Positions 16,724-27,603 of a DNA stretch of 61,818 nucleotides are shown piece after piece. Both the position numbers and the translations under genes were made by a program. This DNA comes from Roseomonas sp. GC11 (GTDB lineage: Bacteria; Pseudomonadota; Alphaproteobacteria; Acetobacterales; Acetobacteraceae). Below the pieces are notes generated by a model, which searched no databases, had not been told where the DNA came from, and saw only the letters and a list, made by a program, of their open reading frames with translations. Every line of letters starts with the position of its first letter. Position 1 is the first letter of the stretch. Location of the stretch: assembly GCF_024437745.1 (NCBI RefSeq), contig NZ_JANFNY010000025.1:1-61818 (forward strand), given 5' to 3'.

Positions 16724-18766
16724 TTGGCCAGCATCGCCCCCCTCCCCGACGCTTCCGCCAACCCCGCCATCGCGGCCCAGGCCGAAATCCTGGCCCGGCC
16801 GGTGACCGAGAACCGCCGGATGGCCGATGCCATCCGCGCCCTGGCCATTGATGCGGTGGAGAAGGCCAAGTCCGGCCATCCCGGCATGCCGATGGGCATG
16901 GCCGATGCCGCCACGGTGCTGTTCACCAGGTTCCTCAAGCACGACGCCGCCGATCCGCGCTGGCCGGACCGCGACCGCTTCGTGCTCTCCGCCGGCCATG
17001 GCTCGATGCTGCTCTATGCCTGGCTGCATCTCTCCGGCCATGCCGGCATGACGGTCGAGGACCTGAAGCAGTTCCGCCAGCTGCATTCCGTGGCCGCCGG
17101 CCACCCGGAATTCGGCGAGCATCCGGCGATCGAGACCACCACCGGCCCGCTTGGCCAGGGCCTGGCCAATGCGGTCGGCATGGCGCTGGCGGAGCGCCAC
17201 CTGGCCACCCGCTTCGGCAAGAGCCTGGTGGACCACCGCACCTGGGTGATCGCCGGCGATGGCTGCCTGATGGAGGGCATCAGCCACGAGGCCGCCTCCA
17301 TCGCCGGGCATTTCCGGCTGTCGAAGCTCACGGTGCTGTGGGACGACAACGGCATCTGCATCGATGGCGATGTCGGCCTGACCTCCTCGGACGACGTGCT
17401 GAAGCGTTTCCTGTCGTATGGCTGGGCCGTGAAGCGGGTGGACGGGCATGACCCCGCCGCCGTCGAGAAGGCGCTCGACGCGGCGACCCGCTCCAAGAAG
17501 CCCACCATCATCGCCTGCCGCACCATCATCGGCTTCTCCGCCCCCACCAAGGCGGGCACGGCGGGCAGCCATGGCAGCCCGCTGGGCGGGCCTGAGGCCA
17601 CGGCGGCGAAGCAGGCGCTGGGCTGGACCGGCGGGCCCTTCGAGATCCCCGAGGACATCAAGGCCGCCTGGGAGGCCGCCGGGCGGCGCTCGGCCGGCAC
17701 CCGCCGTTCCTGGCTGAAGCGCCTGGCGAACCACCCGCAGAAGGCGGAGTTCGAGCGCGCCATGGCCGGCAAGCTGCCCGAGGGCTGGCACGAGGCCGCC
17801 GCCGCCTTCCGCGCGAAGCTGGCCGAGGACAAGCCGAAGATCGCCACCCGCGTCGCCAGCCAGCGCGCCCTGGAAGTGCTGGTGCCGGCCATCCCCGAGA
17901 TGATCGGCGGCTCGGCCGACCTCACCGGTTCCAACAACACCAATGTGAAGGGCGTGCCCGCCCTGACCACGGCCAATTATGGCGGCCGCTATGTCCATTG
18001 GGGCATCCGCGAGCATGGCATGGCCGCGGCGATGAACGGCATGGCGCTGCATGGCGGCACCATCCCCTATGGCGGCACCTTCCTGGTCTTCGCCGACTAT
18101 CTGCGCCCCTCGCTGCGCCTCGCGGCGCTGATGCGCCAGCGCGTCATCCATGTGCTGACGCATGACAGCATCGGCCTCGGCGAGGATGGCCCGACCCACC
18201 AGCCGGTGGAGACCCTGGCCAGCCTGCGCGCCATCCCCAATCTCTTCGTCTTCCGCCCGGCGGATGCGATGGAGACGGCGGAGTGCTGGGAGCTGGCGGT
18301 GGACCGCGCCGATGGCCCGGCGGTGCTGGCGCTCTCCCGCCAGAACCTGCCGGCGCTGCGCGCGGAGGCGGGCGAGAACAAATCCGCCCGCGGCGGCTAT
18401 GTGCTGGCCGAGGCCTCCGGCCCGCGCCGCGCGACGCTGATCGCCACCGGCTCGGAAGTGCAGCTCGCCATGGCCGCGCGCGAGACGCTGGAGGCGGAGG
18501 GCATCCCCACCGCCGTCGTCTCCCTGCCCTGCTGGGAGCTGTTCGCCCTGCAGGATGAGGGCTACCGCGCCGCCGTGCTGGGCGATGCGCCGCGCATCGG
18601 CATCGAGGCCGCGCTGGGCTTCGGCTGGGACCGCTGGCTGGGCAAGGACGCAACCTTCATCGGCATGACGGGGTTCGGGGCCTCGGCACCGGCGGAAGAT
18701 CTCTACCGCCACTTCGGCATCACGGCGGACGCCGCCGTGGCCGCGGTGCGGCGCAAGCTGGCCTGA
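16724..18766 (+). CDS. tkt: Transketolase
   Basis: This 680-residue thiamine-diphosphate enzyme moves two-carbon units between sugar phosphates in the pentose phosphate (or Calvin) cycle. It has [19 protein letters not shown], the TPP motif [12 protein letters not shown] to [10 protein letters not shown], and the C-terminal half [12 protein letters not shown] and [18 protein letters not shown]. The start is taken as TTG 16724 because GAGAGG lies 9 nt upstream and a promoter just before that. The next candidate, ATG 16819, would cut 32 residues. It is followed by gap (41 bp) and pgk on the same strand, a likely central-carbon operon. Confidence 0.93.
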   Translation: MASIAPLPDASANPAIAAQAEILARPVTENRRMADAIRALAIDAVEKAKSGHPGMPMGMADAATVLFTRFLKHDAADPRWPDRDRFVLSAGHGSMLLYAWLHLSGHAGMTVEDLKQFRQLHSVAAGHPEFGEHPAIETTTGPLGQGLANAVGMALAERHLATRFGKSLVDHRTWVIAGDGCLMEGISHEAASIAGHFRLSKLTVLWDDNGICIDGDVGLTSSDDVLKRFLSYGWAVKRVDGHDPAAVEKALDAATRSKKPTIIACRTIIGFSAPTKAGTAGSHGSPLGGPEATAAKQALGWTGGPFEIPEDIKAAWEAAGRRSAGTRRSWLKRLANHPQKAEFERAMAGKLPEGWHEAAAAFRAKLAEDKPKIATRVASQRALEVLVPAIPEMIGGSADLTGSNNTNVKGVPALTTANYGGRYVHWGIREHGMAAAMNGMALHGGTIPYGGTFLVFADYLRPSLRLAALMRQRVIHVLTHDSIGLGEDGPTHQPVETLASLRAIPNLFVFRPADAMETAECWELAVDRADGPAVLALSRQNLPALRAEAGENKSARGGYVLAEASGPRRATLIATGSEVQLAMAARETLEAEGIPTAVVSLPCWELFALQDEGYRAAVLGDAPRIGIEAALGFGWDRWLGKDATFIGMTGFGASAPAEDLYRHFGITADAAVAAVRRKLA

Positions 18767-18807
18767 TCGAGCAGGCCGGAATTTCGGGAAAGACAAGGGA
18801 AGACACC

Positions 18808-19824
18808 ATGGCTGTGAAGGTCGCGATCAACGGGTTCGGGCGCATCGGGCGCCTCGTGCTGCGCGCCGCCTGCGAGAGCGGGCGTGACGATGTCGAGTTC
18901 GTTGCCATCAACGACCTGGGCTCGGTGGAGGCCAATGCGCATCTGTTCCGCTATGACAGCGTGCATGGCCGCTTCCCCGGCGAGGTGATCGTCGAGGGCG
19001 ACAGCATCACCATCAAGGCCCATGGCAAGACCTGGGGCCCGATCAAGGTGACGGCCGAGCGCGACCCCGCCAAGCTGCAGTGGCAGGGCGTCGATGTCGC
19101 CGCCGAGTGCACCGGCATCTTCACCGCGCGCGAGAAGGCGGGGCTGCTGCTCGGCACGGGCGCCCGCAAGGTGCTGATCTCCGCCCCCGGCGAGGGCGCG
19201 GACAAGACGATCGTCTACGGCGTCAACCACAAGACCCTGACGGCCGAGGACAAGATCGTCTCCAACGCCTCCTGCACCACCAACTGCCTGGCGCCGGTGG
19301 CCAAGGTGCTGCACGAGAAGTTCGGCATCGAGCGCGGCTACATGGTCACCATCCACGCCTATACGGGTGACCAGAACACCGTCGACACGCTGCACAAGGA
19401 CCTGCACCGCGCCCGCGCGGCGGCCGTCTCCGCCATCCCGACCTCGACGGGGGCCGCGAAGGCTGTCGGCCTCGTGCTGCCGGAGCTGAAGGGCAAGCTG
19501 GACGGCACCGCCATCCGCATCCCGACGCCCAATGTCTCGCTGGTCTCGCTCGACTTCGTGCCCTCCAAGACCGGGCTGACGAAGGAAGAGATCAACGCCG
19601 CCATCAAGGAAGCCGCCGAGGGCGAGCTGAAGGGCATCCTCGGCTACAGCACCGAGAAGCTTGTCAGCATCGACTTCAACCACAACCCGGCCTCCTCCAC
19701 CTTCGACGCGACGCAGACGCAGGTGGTCGATGGCGGGCTGGTGCGCGTGATGAGCTGGTACGACAACGAGTGGGGCTTCTCCAACCGCATGTCGGACACC
19801 GCCGCCTACTACGGCAAGCTCTGA
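18808..19824 (+). CDS. gap: Glyceraldehyde-3-phosphate dehydrogenase, type I
   Basis: This 338-residue enzyme oxidises glyceraldehyde 3-phosphate to 1,3-bisphosphoglycerate. It starts [20 protein letters not shown] with the NAD-binding GFGRIG. The catalytic cysteine is C156 in [12 protein letters not shown], and the NDLGS region gives an NAD-type environment. [13 protein letters not shown] near the end is standard. It is the middle gene of tkt-gap-pgk, with pgk 15 bp after its stop. Confidence 0.97.
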   Translation: MAVKVAINGFGRIGRLVLRAACESGRDDVEFVAINDLGSVEANAHLFRYDSVHGRFPGEVIVEGDSITIKAHGKTWGPIKVTAERDPAKLQWQGVDVAAECTGIFTAREKAGLLLGTGARKVLISAPGEGADKTIVYGVNHKTLTAEDKIVSNASCTTNCLAPVAKVLHEKFGIERGYMVTIHAYTGDQNTVDTLHKDLHRARAAAVSAIPTSTGAAKAVGLVLPELKGKLDGTAIRIPTPNVSLVSLDFVPSKTGLTKEEINAAIKEAAEGELKGILGYSTEKLVSIDFNHNPASSTFDATQTQVVDGGLVRVMSWYDNEWGFSNRMSDTAAYYGKL

Positions 19825-19839
19825 GAGCGGGGCGCAGCG

Positions 19840-21036
<1,197 letters not shown>

Positions 21037-21064
21037 AAGCGTTGCGCGAGACGGCGCGTTATCT

Positions 21065-21200
21065 TGAGAGGGGCTTCGCCCCTCTCAAACTCTCCCCACC
21101 AAAGGCCTGAGGCCTTTGGAAACCCATCAGGGAGTCCCCCCTGATGGCGGGTGCAGGGGACCCTGTCCCCTGCTGGGGAGTTTGAGGGGCAAAGCCCCTC
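21065..21200. repeat. Nested multi-hairpin intergenic element
   Basis: Five perfect hairpins follow one another: TGAGAGGGG/CCCCTCTCA (21065-21087), CCAAAGGCC/GGCCTTTGG (21099-21119), CATCAGGG/CCCTGATG (21125-21146), GCAGGGGA/TCCCCTGC (21153-21173) and GAGGGGC/GCCCCTC (21184-21200). In addition the first arm with its CAAACTCTCCCC tail pairs imperfectly with GGGGAGTTTG plus the last hairpin, so the whole can fold as one branched cruciform. It fills most of the 294-bp pgk-aldehyde dehydrogenase gap. No gene is seen in that gap. A reduced relative is at 60003-60060. Confidence 0.8.
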
Positions 21201-21330
21201 AAGGCGCGGGCCAGGTTTTCCCTGCCGCCCAATCATCGGATGATCCTATTTTATCACCCGTCAAGGGGTGGCGCTGGCCGCGCCGCAGGCCCACATTCGC
21301 GCCGACTCTGTGCTGAGAGGAGACGCAGCG

Positions 21331-22764
21331 ATGTATCAGGACGTCCTGCTCCATATTGACGGCAAGTGGCGCCCCGCTTCGGGCGGGCGCAGCATCCCGG
21401 TGCTGAACCCCGCGAGCGAGGAGGTGATCGGCACTGTTGCCCATGCCTCCCAATCCGATCTGGACGAGGCGCTGGCCGCGGCCGAGCGTGGCTTCGCCAC
21501 CTGGAAGAAGGTCTCGGCCTTCGAGCGCTCCAAGCTGATGCGCAAGGCGGCGGATCTGCTGCGCGCGCGCGCGGACACCATCGCCCGGCTGCTGACGCTG
21601 GAGCAGGGCAAGCCCCTGCCCGAGGCGCGGATGGAAGTGCTGGCGGGCGCCGACATCATCGACTGGTTCGCCGAGGAGGCCCGGCGCGCCTATGGCCGCG
21701 TCATCCCCGCGCGCGCCGAGGGCATCTATCAGCTGGTGGTGAAGGAGCCGGTCGGCCCCGTCGCGGCCTTCACGCCGTGGAACTTCCCGATCAACCAGGT
21801 GGTGCGCAAGCTCTCCGCCGCGCTGGCCACGGGCTGCTCCATCATCGTCAAGGCGCCGGAGGAGACGCCGGCGGCCCCGGCCGAGCTGATCCGCTGCTTC
21901 GTCGATGTCGGCATTCCGGCGGGGGTGATCGCGCTGGTCTATGGCGTGCCTTCGGAGATCTCGGGCTACCTGATCCCGCATCCGGTGATCCGCAAGGTGA
22001 CCTTCACCGGCTCCACCCCGGTGGGCAAGCACCTCTCGGAGCTGGCGGGCCGCCACATGAAGCGCGCGACGATGGAGCTGGGCGGCCATGCCCCGGCCAT
22101 CGTCTTCGACGACGCGGATGTGGATTTCGCCAGCAGGACGCTGGCCACCAGCAAGTTCCGCAATGCCGGGCAGGTCTGCGTCTCGCCGACGCGCTTCCTG
22201 GTGCAGGAAAAGGTTTTTGACCAGTTCGTCGCGACCTTCGCCAGCTATGCCCAGTCGCTCAAGGTCGGCAACGGCCTGGAAGAGGGCGTGCAGATGGGCC
22301 CGCTGGCCAATGACCGGCGCATCCCGGCCATGGAGGCGCTGATCGGCGACGCGGTGCAGAAGGGCGCGGAGCTGCGTGCCGGCGGCAACCGCATCGGCAA
22401 CAAGGGCTATTTCTTCGAGCCGACGGTGCTGACGGGCCTGACGCGCGAGATGCGCGCCATGAACGAGGAGCCTTTCGGCCCGCTCGCCCTGATGGTGCCT
22501 TTCCGCGAATTCGACGAGGTGGTGGAGGAGGCGAACCGCCTGCCCTTCGGCCTCGCCGCCTATGCCTTCACCAAATCGGCCAAGACGGCGAATGCCATCG
22601 CCTCGCAGGTCGAGAGCGGCATGATGACCATCAACCACCTGGGCCTGGCCCTGCCGGAAGTGCCCTTCGGCGGCATCAAGGACAGCGGCTATGGCTCCGA
22701 GGGCGGCTCGGAGGCCATCGAGCCCTACCTGATCACCAAGTTCGTGACCCAGGCCGGCCTCTGA
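21331..22764 (+). CDS. NAD(P)-dependent aldehyde dehydrogenase (succinate-semialdehyde dehydrogenase-like)
   Basis: This protein of 477 residues from ATG 21331 follows GAGAGGAGA. It is a complete ALDH-superfamily enzyme. [14 protein letters not shown] and [11 protein letters not shown] bind the cofactor, E249 in MELGGHAP is the general base, and C283 in [12 protein letters not shown] is the nucleophile. [15 protein letters not shown] closes the protein. It is closest in style to GabD/SSADH-type enzymes, but substrate cannot be fixed from motifs. The frame is open 63 bp further upstream without a good start. It stands alone after the structured element. Confidence 0.85.
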   Translation: MYQDVLLHIDGKWRPASGGRSIPVLNPASEEVIGTVAHASQSDLDEALAAAERGFATWKKVSAFERSKLMRKAADLLRARADTIARLLTLEQGKPLPEARMEVLAGADIIDWFAEEARRAYGRVIPARAEGIYQLVVKEPVGPVAAFTPWNFPINQVVRKLSAALATGCSIIVKAPEETPAAPAELIRCFVDVGIPAGVIALVYGVPSEISGYLIPHPVIRKVTFTGSTPVGKHLSELAGRHMKRATMELGGHAPAIVFDDADVDFASRTLATSKFRNAGQVCVSPTRFLVQEKVFDQFVATFASYAQSLKVGNGLEEGVQMGPLANDRRIPAMEALIGDAVQKGAELRAGGNRIGNKGYFFEPTVLTGLTREMRAMNEEPFGPLALMVPFREFDEVVEEANRLPFGLAAYAFTKSAKTANAIASQVESGMMTINHLGLALPEVPFGGIKDSGYGSEGGSEAIEPYLITKFVTQAGL

Positions 22765-22802
22765 AGCGGGGCGCCTGAAGTGGGGGCGCCTTAAGTCAGG
22801 GT

Positions 22803-22825
22803 CTGGGGGAACTCAGTTCCCCCAG
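22803..22825 (+). terminator. Hairpin after the aldehyde dehydrogenase gene
   Basis: A perfect 8-bp stem CTGGGGGA/TCCCCCAG (22803-22825) lies 38 bp after the stop. It is followed by a run of eight C, then a run of ten T at 22851-22860, a plausible rho-independent terminator. The rest of this convergent gap is low complexity, with runs of 12 C and 6 T. Confidence 0.6.
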
Positions 22826-22909
22826 CGGGGTCCGGGGCGGCCCCCCCCTCTTTTTTTTTTCATGCGGCCCCCGCGGGGCCCCGCCGCCCCCCCCCCCCAC
22901 TTTTTTATG

Positions 22910-24214
22910 TCAGGCGCCCGTCGCCTGTTCCTGGCTGACCAGCACCTTATCGATCCGGCGCCCGTCCATATCGACGATCTCGAAGCGCCAGCCGGCCCAG
23001 ACGATGCGGTCCCCCTCCCGCGGCACGCGCTGGAGCAGCGCCAGCATCAGCCCCGCGACGGTGTGGTAGCTGCCTTCCGCCGGCAGTTCCGGCAGTTCCA
23101 GCCGCGCCTTCAGCTCGTCGCTCGGCATCATGCCGTCGAGCAGCAGGCTGCCATCATGGCGGCGCACGACATCGCCGCCCGAGGATTGCGGCTGCACCGG
23201 CCCCAGTTCGCCGACAATGGCCTCCAGCAGATCGGAGGCGGTGACCACCCCCTCGAAGCTGCCATACTCGTCCATCACCAGGGCGATGCCGATGGGATCG
23301 GCACGCAGGCGTTCCAGCGCCAGCAGGGCGGAGAGATTGTCCGGCAGGATCATGGGCTGGCGCAGCGCCACCGCGACATCCAGCCGCCCGCCGCGCAGCA
23401 GCTGGTCCAGCAGGTCCTTCGCCGCGACCACGCCCACCACATTGTCGATGCGCCGTTCCGCCACGACGAAGCGCGTCACATGGCTTTCATGCAGGCGGGT
23501 GGCGAGCTCCTCGGCCGGGGCGGCGCGGTCCAGCCATTCCACCTCGGGGCGCGGCGTCATCAGCGCGCGCACCGGCTTGTCGGCCAGGCGCAGCACGCGC
23601 TCGATCATGTGGCGCTCTTCCGTCTCCAGCGCGCCGGCCTCGGCGCCCTCGGCCACGGCGGCCTTCACCTCCTCTTCCGTGATGGTCGAGGAGATGGGGC
23701 GGGAGGCGCCCAGCAGCCCCAGCACCAGGGAGGAGGAGCGCGAGAGCAGCCACACCATCGGCGCCGCGACGCGGGAGAGCAGCAGCATGGGCGGCGCCAT
23801 CAGCACCGCGATGACCTCCGGGTTGCGCAGCGCCAGCTGCTTCGGCACCAGCTCGCCCAGGATCAGCGAGGCATAGGTGATGCCCAGCACGACCAGGGCC
23901 AGGGCGATCTCCCCGGCATAGGTCTCCAGCCCCGGCACGAGGGTGAGCACCCCCGCCAGGCGCTGCGCCAGCCCCTGCCCGGCGAAGGCGCCGGCCAGCA
24001 CACCCACCAGAGTGATGCCCACCTGCACGGTGGGGAGGAAGCGCTGGGGGTCCTCGGCCAGGGCCAGGGCCGCCGTGGCTCCCGCGCGCCCGGCCCGCTG
24101 CATCCCCAGCAGCCGGACCCGGCGGGAGGACACAATCGCCAGCTCGCTCATGGCAAAAATGCCATTCAGCAATACCAGCAGCATAATCACCGCCAGTTCG
24201 AGCGCGACATCCAT
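22910..24214 (-). CDS. CNNM/CorC-HlyC family membrane protein
   Basis: This 434-residue protein has an N-terminal DUF21 (CNNM) membrane domain (residues 1-190, with about four spans; LELAVIMLLVLLNGIFAMSE, ILGELVPKQLALRNPE). A pair of CBS domains follows (about 205-330; MTPRPEVEWLD, ALVMDEYGSFEGVVTASDLLE), then a C-terminal CorC_HlyC domain (about 345-430). Such proteins are often labelled hemolysin; relatives mediate Mg2+ or Co2+ transport or resistance. The 172-bp gap to the divergent gene at 24387 must hold promoters for both. Confidence 0.9.
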   Translation of the reverse strand: MDVALELAVIMLLVLLNGIFAMSELAIVSSRRVRLLGMQRAGRAGATAALALAEDPQRFLPTVQVGITLVGVLAGAFAGQGLAQRLAGVLTLVPGLETYAGEIALALVVLGITYASLILGELVPKQLALRNPEVIAVLMAPPMLLLSRVAAPMVWLLSRSSSLVLGLLGASRPISSTITEEEVKAAVAEGAEAGALETEERHMIERVLRLADKPVRALMTPRPEVEWLDRAAPAEELATRLHESHVTRFVVAERRIDNVVGVVAAKDLLDQLLRGGRLDVAVALRQPMILPDNLSALLALERLRADPIGIALVMDEYGSFEGVVTASDLLEAIVGELGPVQPQSSGGDVVRRHDGSLLLDGMMPSDELKARLELPELPAEGSYHTVAGLMLALLQRVPREGDRIVWAGWRFEIVDMDGRRIDKVLVSQEQATGA

Positions 24215-24386
24215 GGGGGGTGAAGACCTCCGTCCAAAGGGTTGATGCAGGGTTTCTAGAGCCTGATGGCCACAGGGTCACGCCTCGCGGCCCCATTCCT
24301 GCCATCAAGCCGTCGATCCCCTGCCGCATCAGGCAGGCAAAGGAGGGTGGCGGCACGCAGCCGCACCCGAATCCCGGACCCGGCTC

Positions 24387-26099
24387 ATGAATGCTCCGCT
24401 ACCCCGAACGGTTGTGACCGAGTCTTCCACGGCGGCCCCCTGGGCCGCTGCCCCTTGGGGTACCCCGGGGACCGCCCAGGGAGCGGCGCCCGGAGCGGCG
24501 CCCGGAGCGACGCCCCCGGCAAGGCGCGCCCTGCCACGGCGGGCGCGCTTCTGGCTGCCCCCCCTGGCCGCCGCCCTGGTCCAGGGCCTGCTCTGGCTGC
24601 CCGGCGGGGCCGGGGGGATGGGTGTTCTGGCCGCCGCCCTTGGGCTGCTGCTCGGCCTCGCCACGCTGCACCGGGATGAGGCGCTGCGCGCCCTGCCCCG
24701 CTGGCTGCTGGCGGCGCTGGCGCAAGGGGCGGCGGCGGCGCTGGTGGCCGCGCTGCTGCGCGGGGAAAACCCGGCCTGGCTGCTGGCGCAAGGCGCGGCC
24801 TGGGTCCTGGTGCTCGCCCTGGCCCGCCAGGTGGCCGAGGCGCGGGGCCTGCGCCGCTTTCATCGCCGCTGGCCGGCCCTGGAGGGCTCCCTGGCGCGCC
24901 CGCAGCCGAAGGTTTCCCTCCATCTGCTGAGCCAGGATGCGGAGCCCGCGCAGATGCGCCGCACCCTCGACCGGCTGGCGGCGCTGGACTACCCCGCTTT
25001 CGAGGTGCTGGTGGTGGACAGCAGCAGCACCCCGGCGCGCTGGGAAGCCGTGGCCGAGCATTGCGCCCGGCTGGGGCCGCGCTTCCGCTTTTTCCACCTC
25101 GGGGCCTGCCCGCAGGCGGCGCGCGGCTTCGCCCTGCGCGAGACGGCGGTGGAGGCACAGGTCATCGGGCTGGTCTCGCCCGGCACGCTGGCGCGGCCGG
25201 ACTGGCTGCGCCGCAGCGTGCCGTTCTTCCAGGCCCGGCAGGGGCTGGGCTTCCTGCAGGCCGCAGCAAGCCCCGCCGGGACAGGCTTCGCCGCCCGTCT
25301 CGCCCATGCCCAGGACGAGGCGAACTGGGCCGCCCCCCGCCGCGCCGCCAATGAGCAGGTGGCGGCCGGGCTGCGCCCCACCCTGGCCCTGCTGCGCGCG
25401 GATGCGCTGCGGCTGGCCGGCGGCTGGGATGAGGCGGCCCCTGACCAGCTGGCCGATATGAGCCTGCGCCTGCTGCGGCAGGGCTGGGACTCCGCCGTGC
25501 TGGAAGAGAGCATGGGCGAGGCCCCGGCCTGCCTGCCTGCTCCGGCCACGCCTTTTGCCCTGCTGCGGCGCCATGCCGGGGCGTTGCTGAACCCCTGGTC
25601 GCGCGCCCTGACGGCGGGGCAGCGGCGCCATCTCCTGCAACCGCTGGTCTCGGCCCTGGCGGATGCGCTGTGGGCCGGCTCCGCCCTGGCCGCCCTCGCG
25701 GTTACTTTGCTGCTGCTGGCCAGCCGCGATGCCGGCGCTGCGCCGCTGGCCAGTTTTGCTGTGCCTGGGCTGGGCCTGCCGCTGGTGCTGGCGGGTCGTG
25801 CGGCGCTGCTGGCGCCGGGCGGCCTGGCTGCGCTGGCCGCGTTGGCCAAGCTGGCCGAGCAGGGGCCGGCGCTTCTGGGCCTGCCGGCCCGGTGGCGGGC
25901 GCCGCGCGCCTGGGCGGGCGCGCTGGGCATGGCGGCGCTGCTGGCCTTTCCCCTCGCGCCCGGCTGGGCGGGGCTGCTGCTGGGCTTCGCCCTGCCGCCC
26001 CTGGCCAGCCTGGGACTGGGCTGGTGGGGGCGCCAGACCGTCAAAAGGTCCTTTTCCCAGGCTGCCCCCCTCTCCCGGCCCAGAGGGACGCCAGACTGA
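24387..26099 (+). CDS. Glycosyltransferase family 2-like membrane protein with degenerate active site
   Basis: This 570-residue protein has an Ala/Pro-rich N-terminus with short AAPG repeats (about 25-45), two to three membrane spans (about 50-140), a GT2-like globular domain (about 170-400) and four or so C-terminal spans. The fold markers are VSLHLLSQDAEPAQMRRTLDRLAALDYP and FEVLVVDSSSTPARW. The usual DxD position reads VSPGTLARPDWL, the ED position reads ADMSLRLL, and no QxxRW is seen. It is therefore probably not an active glycosyltransferase, or has a changed chemistry. The last 20 residues or so are encoded by a copy of the convergent-terminator repeat. Partner genes are unknown. Confidence 0.7.
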   Translation: MNAPLPRTVVTESSTAAPWAAAPWGTPGTAQGAAPGAAPGATPPARRALPRRARFWLPPLAAALVQGLLWLPGGAGGMGVLAAALGLLLGLATLHRDEALRALPRWLLAALAQGAAAALVAALLRGENPAWLLAQGAAWVLVLALARQVAEARGLRRFHRRWPALEGSLARPQPKVSLHLLSQDAEPAQMRRTLDRLAALDYPAFEVLVVDSSSTPARWEAVAEHCARLGPRFRFFHLGACPQAARGFALRETAVEAQVIGLVSPGTLARPDWLRRSVPFFQARQGLGFLQAAASPAGTGFAARLAHAQDEANWAAPRRAANEQVAAGLRPTLALLRADALRLAGGWDEAAPDQLADMSLRLLRQGWDSAVLEESMGEAPACLPAPATPFALLRRHAGALLNPWSRALTAGQRRHLLQPLVSALADALWAGSALAALAVTLLLLASRDAGAAPLASFAVPGLGLPLVLAGRAALLAPGGLAALAALAKLAEQGPALLGLPARWRAPRAWAGALGMAALLAFPLAPGWAGLLLGFALPPLASLGLGWWGRQTVKRSFSQAAPLSRPRGTPD

Positions 26100-26134
26100 A
26101 AAAGTTTTTTGGTTCTTTTTTTCAAAAAAGAACC
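26040..26134. terminator. Composite convergent-terminator element, copy D (overlaps a gene end)
   Basis: The central part, CTCCCGGCCCAGAGGGACGCC, aligns with copy F, and the right arm GGTTCTTTTTT/AAAAAAGAACC (26111-26134) is intact. The left part (from about 26040) lies inside the 3' end of the glycosyltransferase-like gene, whose TGA is within the element. The left T-rich hairpin is degenerate. It separates that gene from the convergent Hsp70 gene. Confidence 0.75.
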
Positions 26135-26135
26135 C

Positions 26136-27416
26136 TTACTCCCCGCGCTGCTCTGCCCCAATCAGCGCCAGCCCTTCGGCCACCGAGACGAATTCGCCGC
26201 CATGGGCCACCCGCCCGGCGCCGAAGCGCGCCTCGAAGAGCCGCCGCACCGCCGGCACCAGCGAGGTGCCGCCGGTGAGGAAGACCTGGTCCACCGCCGA
26301 GGCCGGCATCCCCGCATCCACCAGCGCCTGATCCACCGCGGCGCCGATGCGCTCCAGCTCCGGGCTGATCCAGCGCTCGAAATCCTCGCGATGGATCTCT
26401 TCTTCCAGATCGAAACCGGCATGGCGGAAACGCAGCGTGGCGCTCTCCTGCCCCGAGAGCGCCGCCTTCACGCCGGAGACGGCCTGATACAGCGCGTAGC
26501 CCGCCTCATCCTCCACCAGCCGGATCAGGTGATGCAGCTTCTCCGGGTGGTCGGCGGCGCGGGCGACCTCGGCGATCTCGCGCATGGTGCGCGGCGCGCG
26601 CATCAGGGAGAGGCGGTGCCAGCGGGCGAAGCTGGTGTAGAAGCTGGGCGGCACCGGCAGCGGCGTGCCCATCACGCGGTAGGAGTCGCCCTTGCCCAGG
26701 CGCGGCGACACCACATGGTCGATGATGCGGTAGTCGAAGGCATCCCCGGCGATGCCCAGGCCGGCATGGCCCAGCGGCGTCACCCGGCGCTGCGCCCCCG
26801 GCTCGAAGCGCATCAGCGAGAAGTCGCTGGTGCCGCCGCCGAAATCGCCCACCAGCACGGTGGCCGGCGCATCCAGCCGGGCGGCAAAGCGGTAGCCGGC
26901 GGCCTCCGGCTCCAGCGCCAGGGTGAGGTCCTGCCAGCCGGCGGCGGCGAAGGCGGCGCGCAGGCGGCGCGCGGCCAGTTCGTCATCGGCGTTGTCGCCC
27001 ACGAAGCGCACCGGACGCCCGGCCACCACCCGCACCCCGGCCAGCGCGGCGCCCCCCTGCGCGCTGGCCAGCAGCGAGCGCAGGAAGAGCGAGATCAGAT
27101 CCTCCAGCGTGAAGGACTGGCCGTGGATTCGCGTTTCCATGAAGCTGCGGCTGGCCAGATAGCTTTTCATCGACATGATCAGCCGGCAGCCCAGCGGATC
27201 ATCCAGATAGGCCTCGATGGCATGGGGCCCGGCGGCGTGCTGGAGCCGCCCGCGCCGGGCGCCGCTCTCCTCCGCCCAGAAGCACAGCAGGGAGCGGAAG
27301 GTATCCACCTCCGCCGCGCCGACGCGGTAGCGGATGGCGGTGACGCTGCCATCCTCCTGCCGCAGCGCGATCACGCTGTTGGTCGTGCCGAAATCAATGC
27401 CGATGACCTCGGCCAT
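26136..27416 (-). CDS. Hsp70-family ATPase, YegD-like
   Basis: Taking ATG 27416 gives 426 residues starting MAEVIGIDFGTTNSVIAL, the actin/Hsp70 phosphate-binding motif. VLVGDFGGGTSDFSLMRF is phosphate loop 2 and VFLTGGTSLVPAVRRLFEARF is the adenosine motif. There is no substrate-binding beta domain or lid, so it matches the short YegD type and not DnaK. YegD's role is poorly known. The frame continues to 27485 without a better start. The divergent gene at 27604 encodes a small coiled-coil protein. Confidence 0.85.
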   Translation of the reverse strand: MAEVIGIDFGTTNSVIALRQEDGSVTAIRYRVGAAEVDTFRSLLCFWAEESGARRGRLQHAAGPHAIEAYLDDPLGCRLIMSMKSYLASRSFMETRIHGQSFTLEDLISLFLRSLLASAQGGAALAGVRVVAGRPVRFVGDNADDELAARRLRAAFAAAGWQDLTLALEPEAAGYRFAARLDAPATVLVGDFGGGTSDFSLMRFEPGAQRRVTPLGHAGLGIAGDAFDYRIIDHVVSPRLGKGDSYRVMGTPLPVPPSFYTSFARWHRLSLMRAPRTMREIAEVARAADHPEKLHHLIRLVEDEAGYALYQAVSGVKAALSGQESATLRFRHAGFDLEEEIHREDFERWISPELERIGAAVDQALVDAGMPASAVDQVFLTGGTSLVPAVRRLFEARFGAGRVAHGGEFVSVAEGLALIGAEQRGE

Positions 27417-27603
27417 GGAATCACCTGTGCGCTGGGGGGCGCGCGTTAGAGCAGATTGCGCGGGCCGGGGGAACCCCCGCGCCACAGCCCCACGGCGTTA
27501 GGGATTTTCCAGATTTTTTTATCGCAGTCTCGAATTTTGAGATGGCTTAAACGCGTCAGGGTCTGTTAACAAATCATCAACAGATCAGCCGAGGCCCCGA
27601 CCC

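Noticed and set aside
21065-21200. Insertion sequence remnant
   Set aside because: No transposase fragment or target-site duplication was seen; the structure is a series of hairpins, so it is listed as a repeat element.
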